From Reichenbachiella sp. (GTDB lineage Bacteria > Bacteroidota > Bacteroidia > Cytophagales > Cyclobacteriaceae), in assembly GCF_033344935.1 (NCBI RefSeq), contig NZ_JAWPMM010000001.1, positions 1,660,001-1,724,000 of the forward strand: a stretch of DNA of 64,000 nucleotides. The letters run 5' to 3'. Below, piece after piece: positions 63,933 through 64,000 of this stretch. Below the pieces are notes generated by a model that was not told where the DNA came from, searched no databases, and saw only the letters and a program-made list of their open reading frames with translations. Numbering within the stretch: the first letter of the stretch is position 1; every line of letters begins with the position of its first letter. Both the position numbers and the translations under genes were made by a program.

Positions 63933-64000
63933 CAGTAAGGTTATATTCAAAAAGTCATGGGCAATTAGTTTTTAATTCTTAATTCTATTTGACTTGTGTT

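Overview
The window reads as chromosomal DNA of a Bacteroidota species, probably a marine Cytophagales relative of Reichenbachiella, Marivirga or Fulvivirga. This is inferred from gene content and promoter style; there is no rRNA. Supporting signs are TAnnTTTG-type -7 promoter boxes, PadR regulators overlapping long two-block FtsX permeases, tandem Ig-like (Big_2) lipoproteins, a fused KorA, an AT-rich genome with few Shine-Dalgarno sites, and RAYT/REP elements. No tRNA, rRNA or CRISPR array was seen.

Layout. 1-715: end of an integron-like cassette array (one minus-strand membrane-protein cassette). 745-18779: mostly minus-strand housekeeping and envelope genes (Ig-like secreted protein, KorAB, YfcC-type carrier, MscS channel, FtsX permease with PadR, three GNAT acetyltransferases, sterol-desaturase-like hydroxylase, sugar-isomerase-like lipoprotein). 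18981-26808: a TetR-controlled drug-efflux operon (TolC, HlyD, two ABC ATPases, two ABC-2 permeases, two small secreted proteins) with the same 16-bp palindrome before the regulator and before the operon. 26884-31490: a minus-strand array of four gene cassettes separated by attC-like sites with no integrase in view. 31736-37551: glyoxylate shunt (long isocitrate lyase and malate synthase) with a divergent XRE/ScfR-type regulator. 38128-41126: second PadR/FtsX pair. 41234-47115: CPBP protease gene split at a homopolymer, MFS transporter, lipoamide dehydrogenase, Upf1-like helicase. 47160-51999: two paralogous Big_2 lipoproteins around a beta-barrel protein and a HAD hydrolase. 52178-54749: ABM/GyrI-like pair, AlkC-type glycosylase, small membrane protein. 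54917-58679: a compact carrier protein / P450 / MBOAT / SGNH operon. 58683-63932: YwbE, a RAYT transposase between two identical hairpins, a NarL-type two-component system, an AraC regulator and three small genes.

Two parts look most unusual. The first is the pair of cassette arrays, 26.9-31.5 kb and 0-0.7 kb. They share orientation, a boundary hairpin and related spacer sequence, and one cassette encodes a protein with a HEPN-like RxxxxH motif. The second is the operon at 54.9-58.7 kb. It has the logic of the dlt D-alanylation operon (carrier protein, MBOAT, SGNH protein) with a cytochrome P450 in the place of the adenylating ligase. This suggests oxidation of a carrier-bound acyl or aminoacyl group followed by its transfer to a surface acceptor. 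Both readings are inferences from the sequence and have not been checked against databases.
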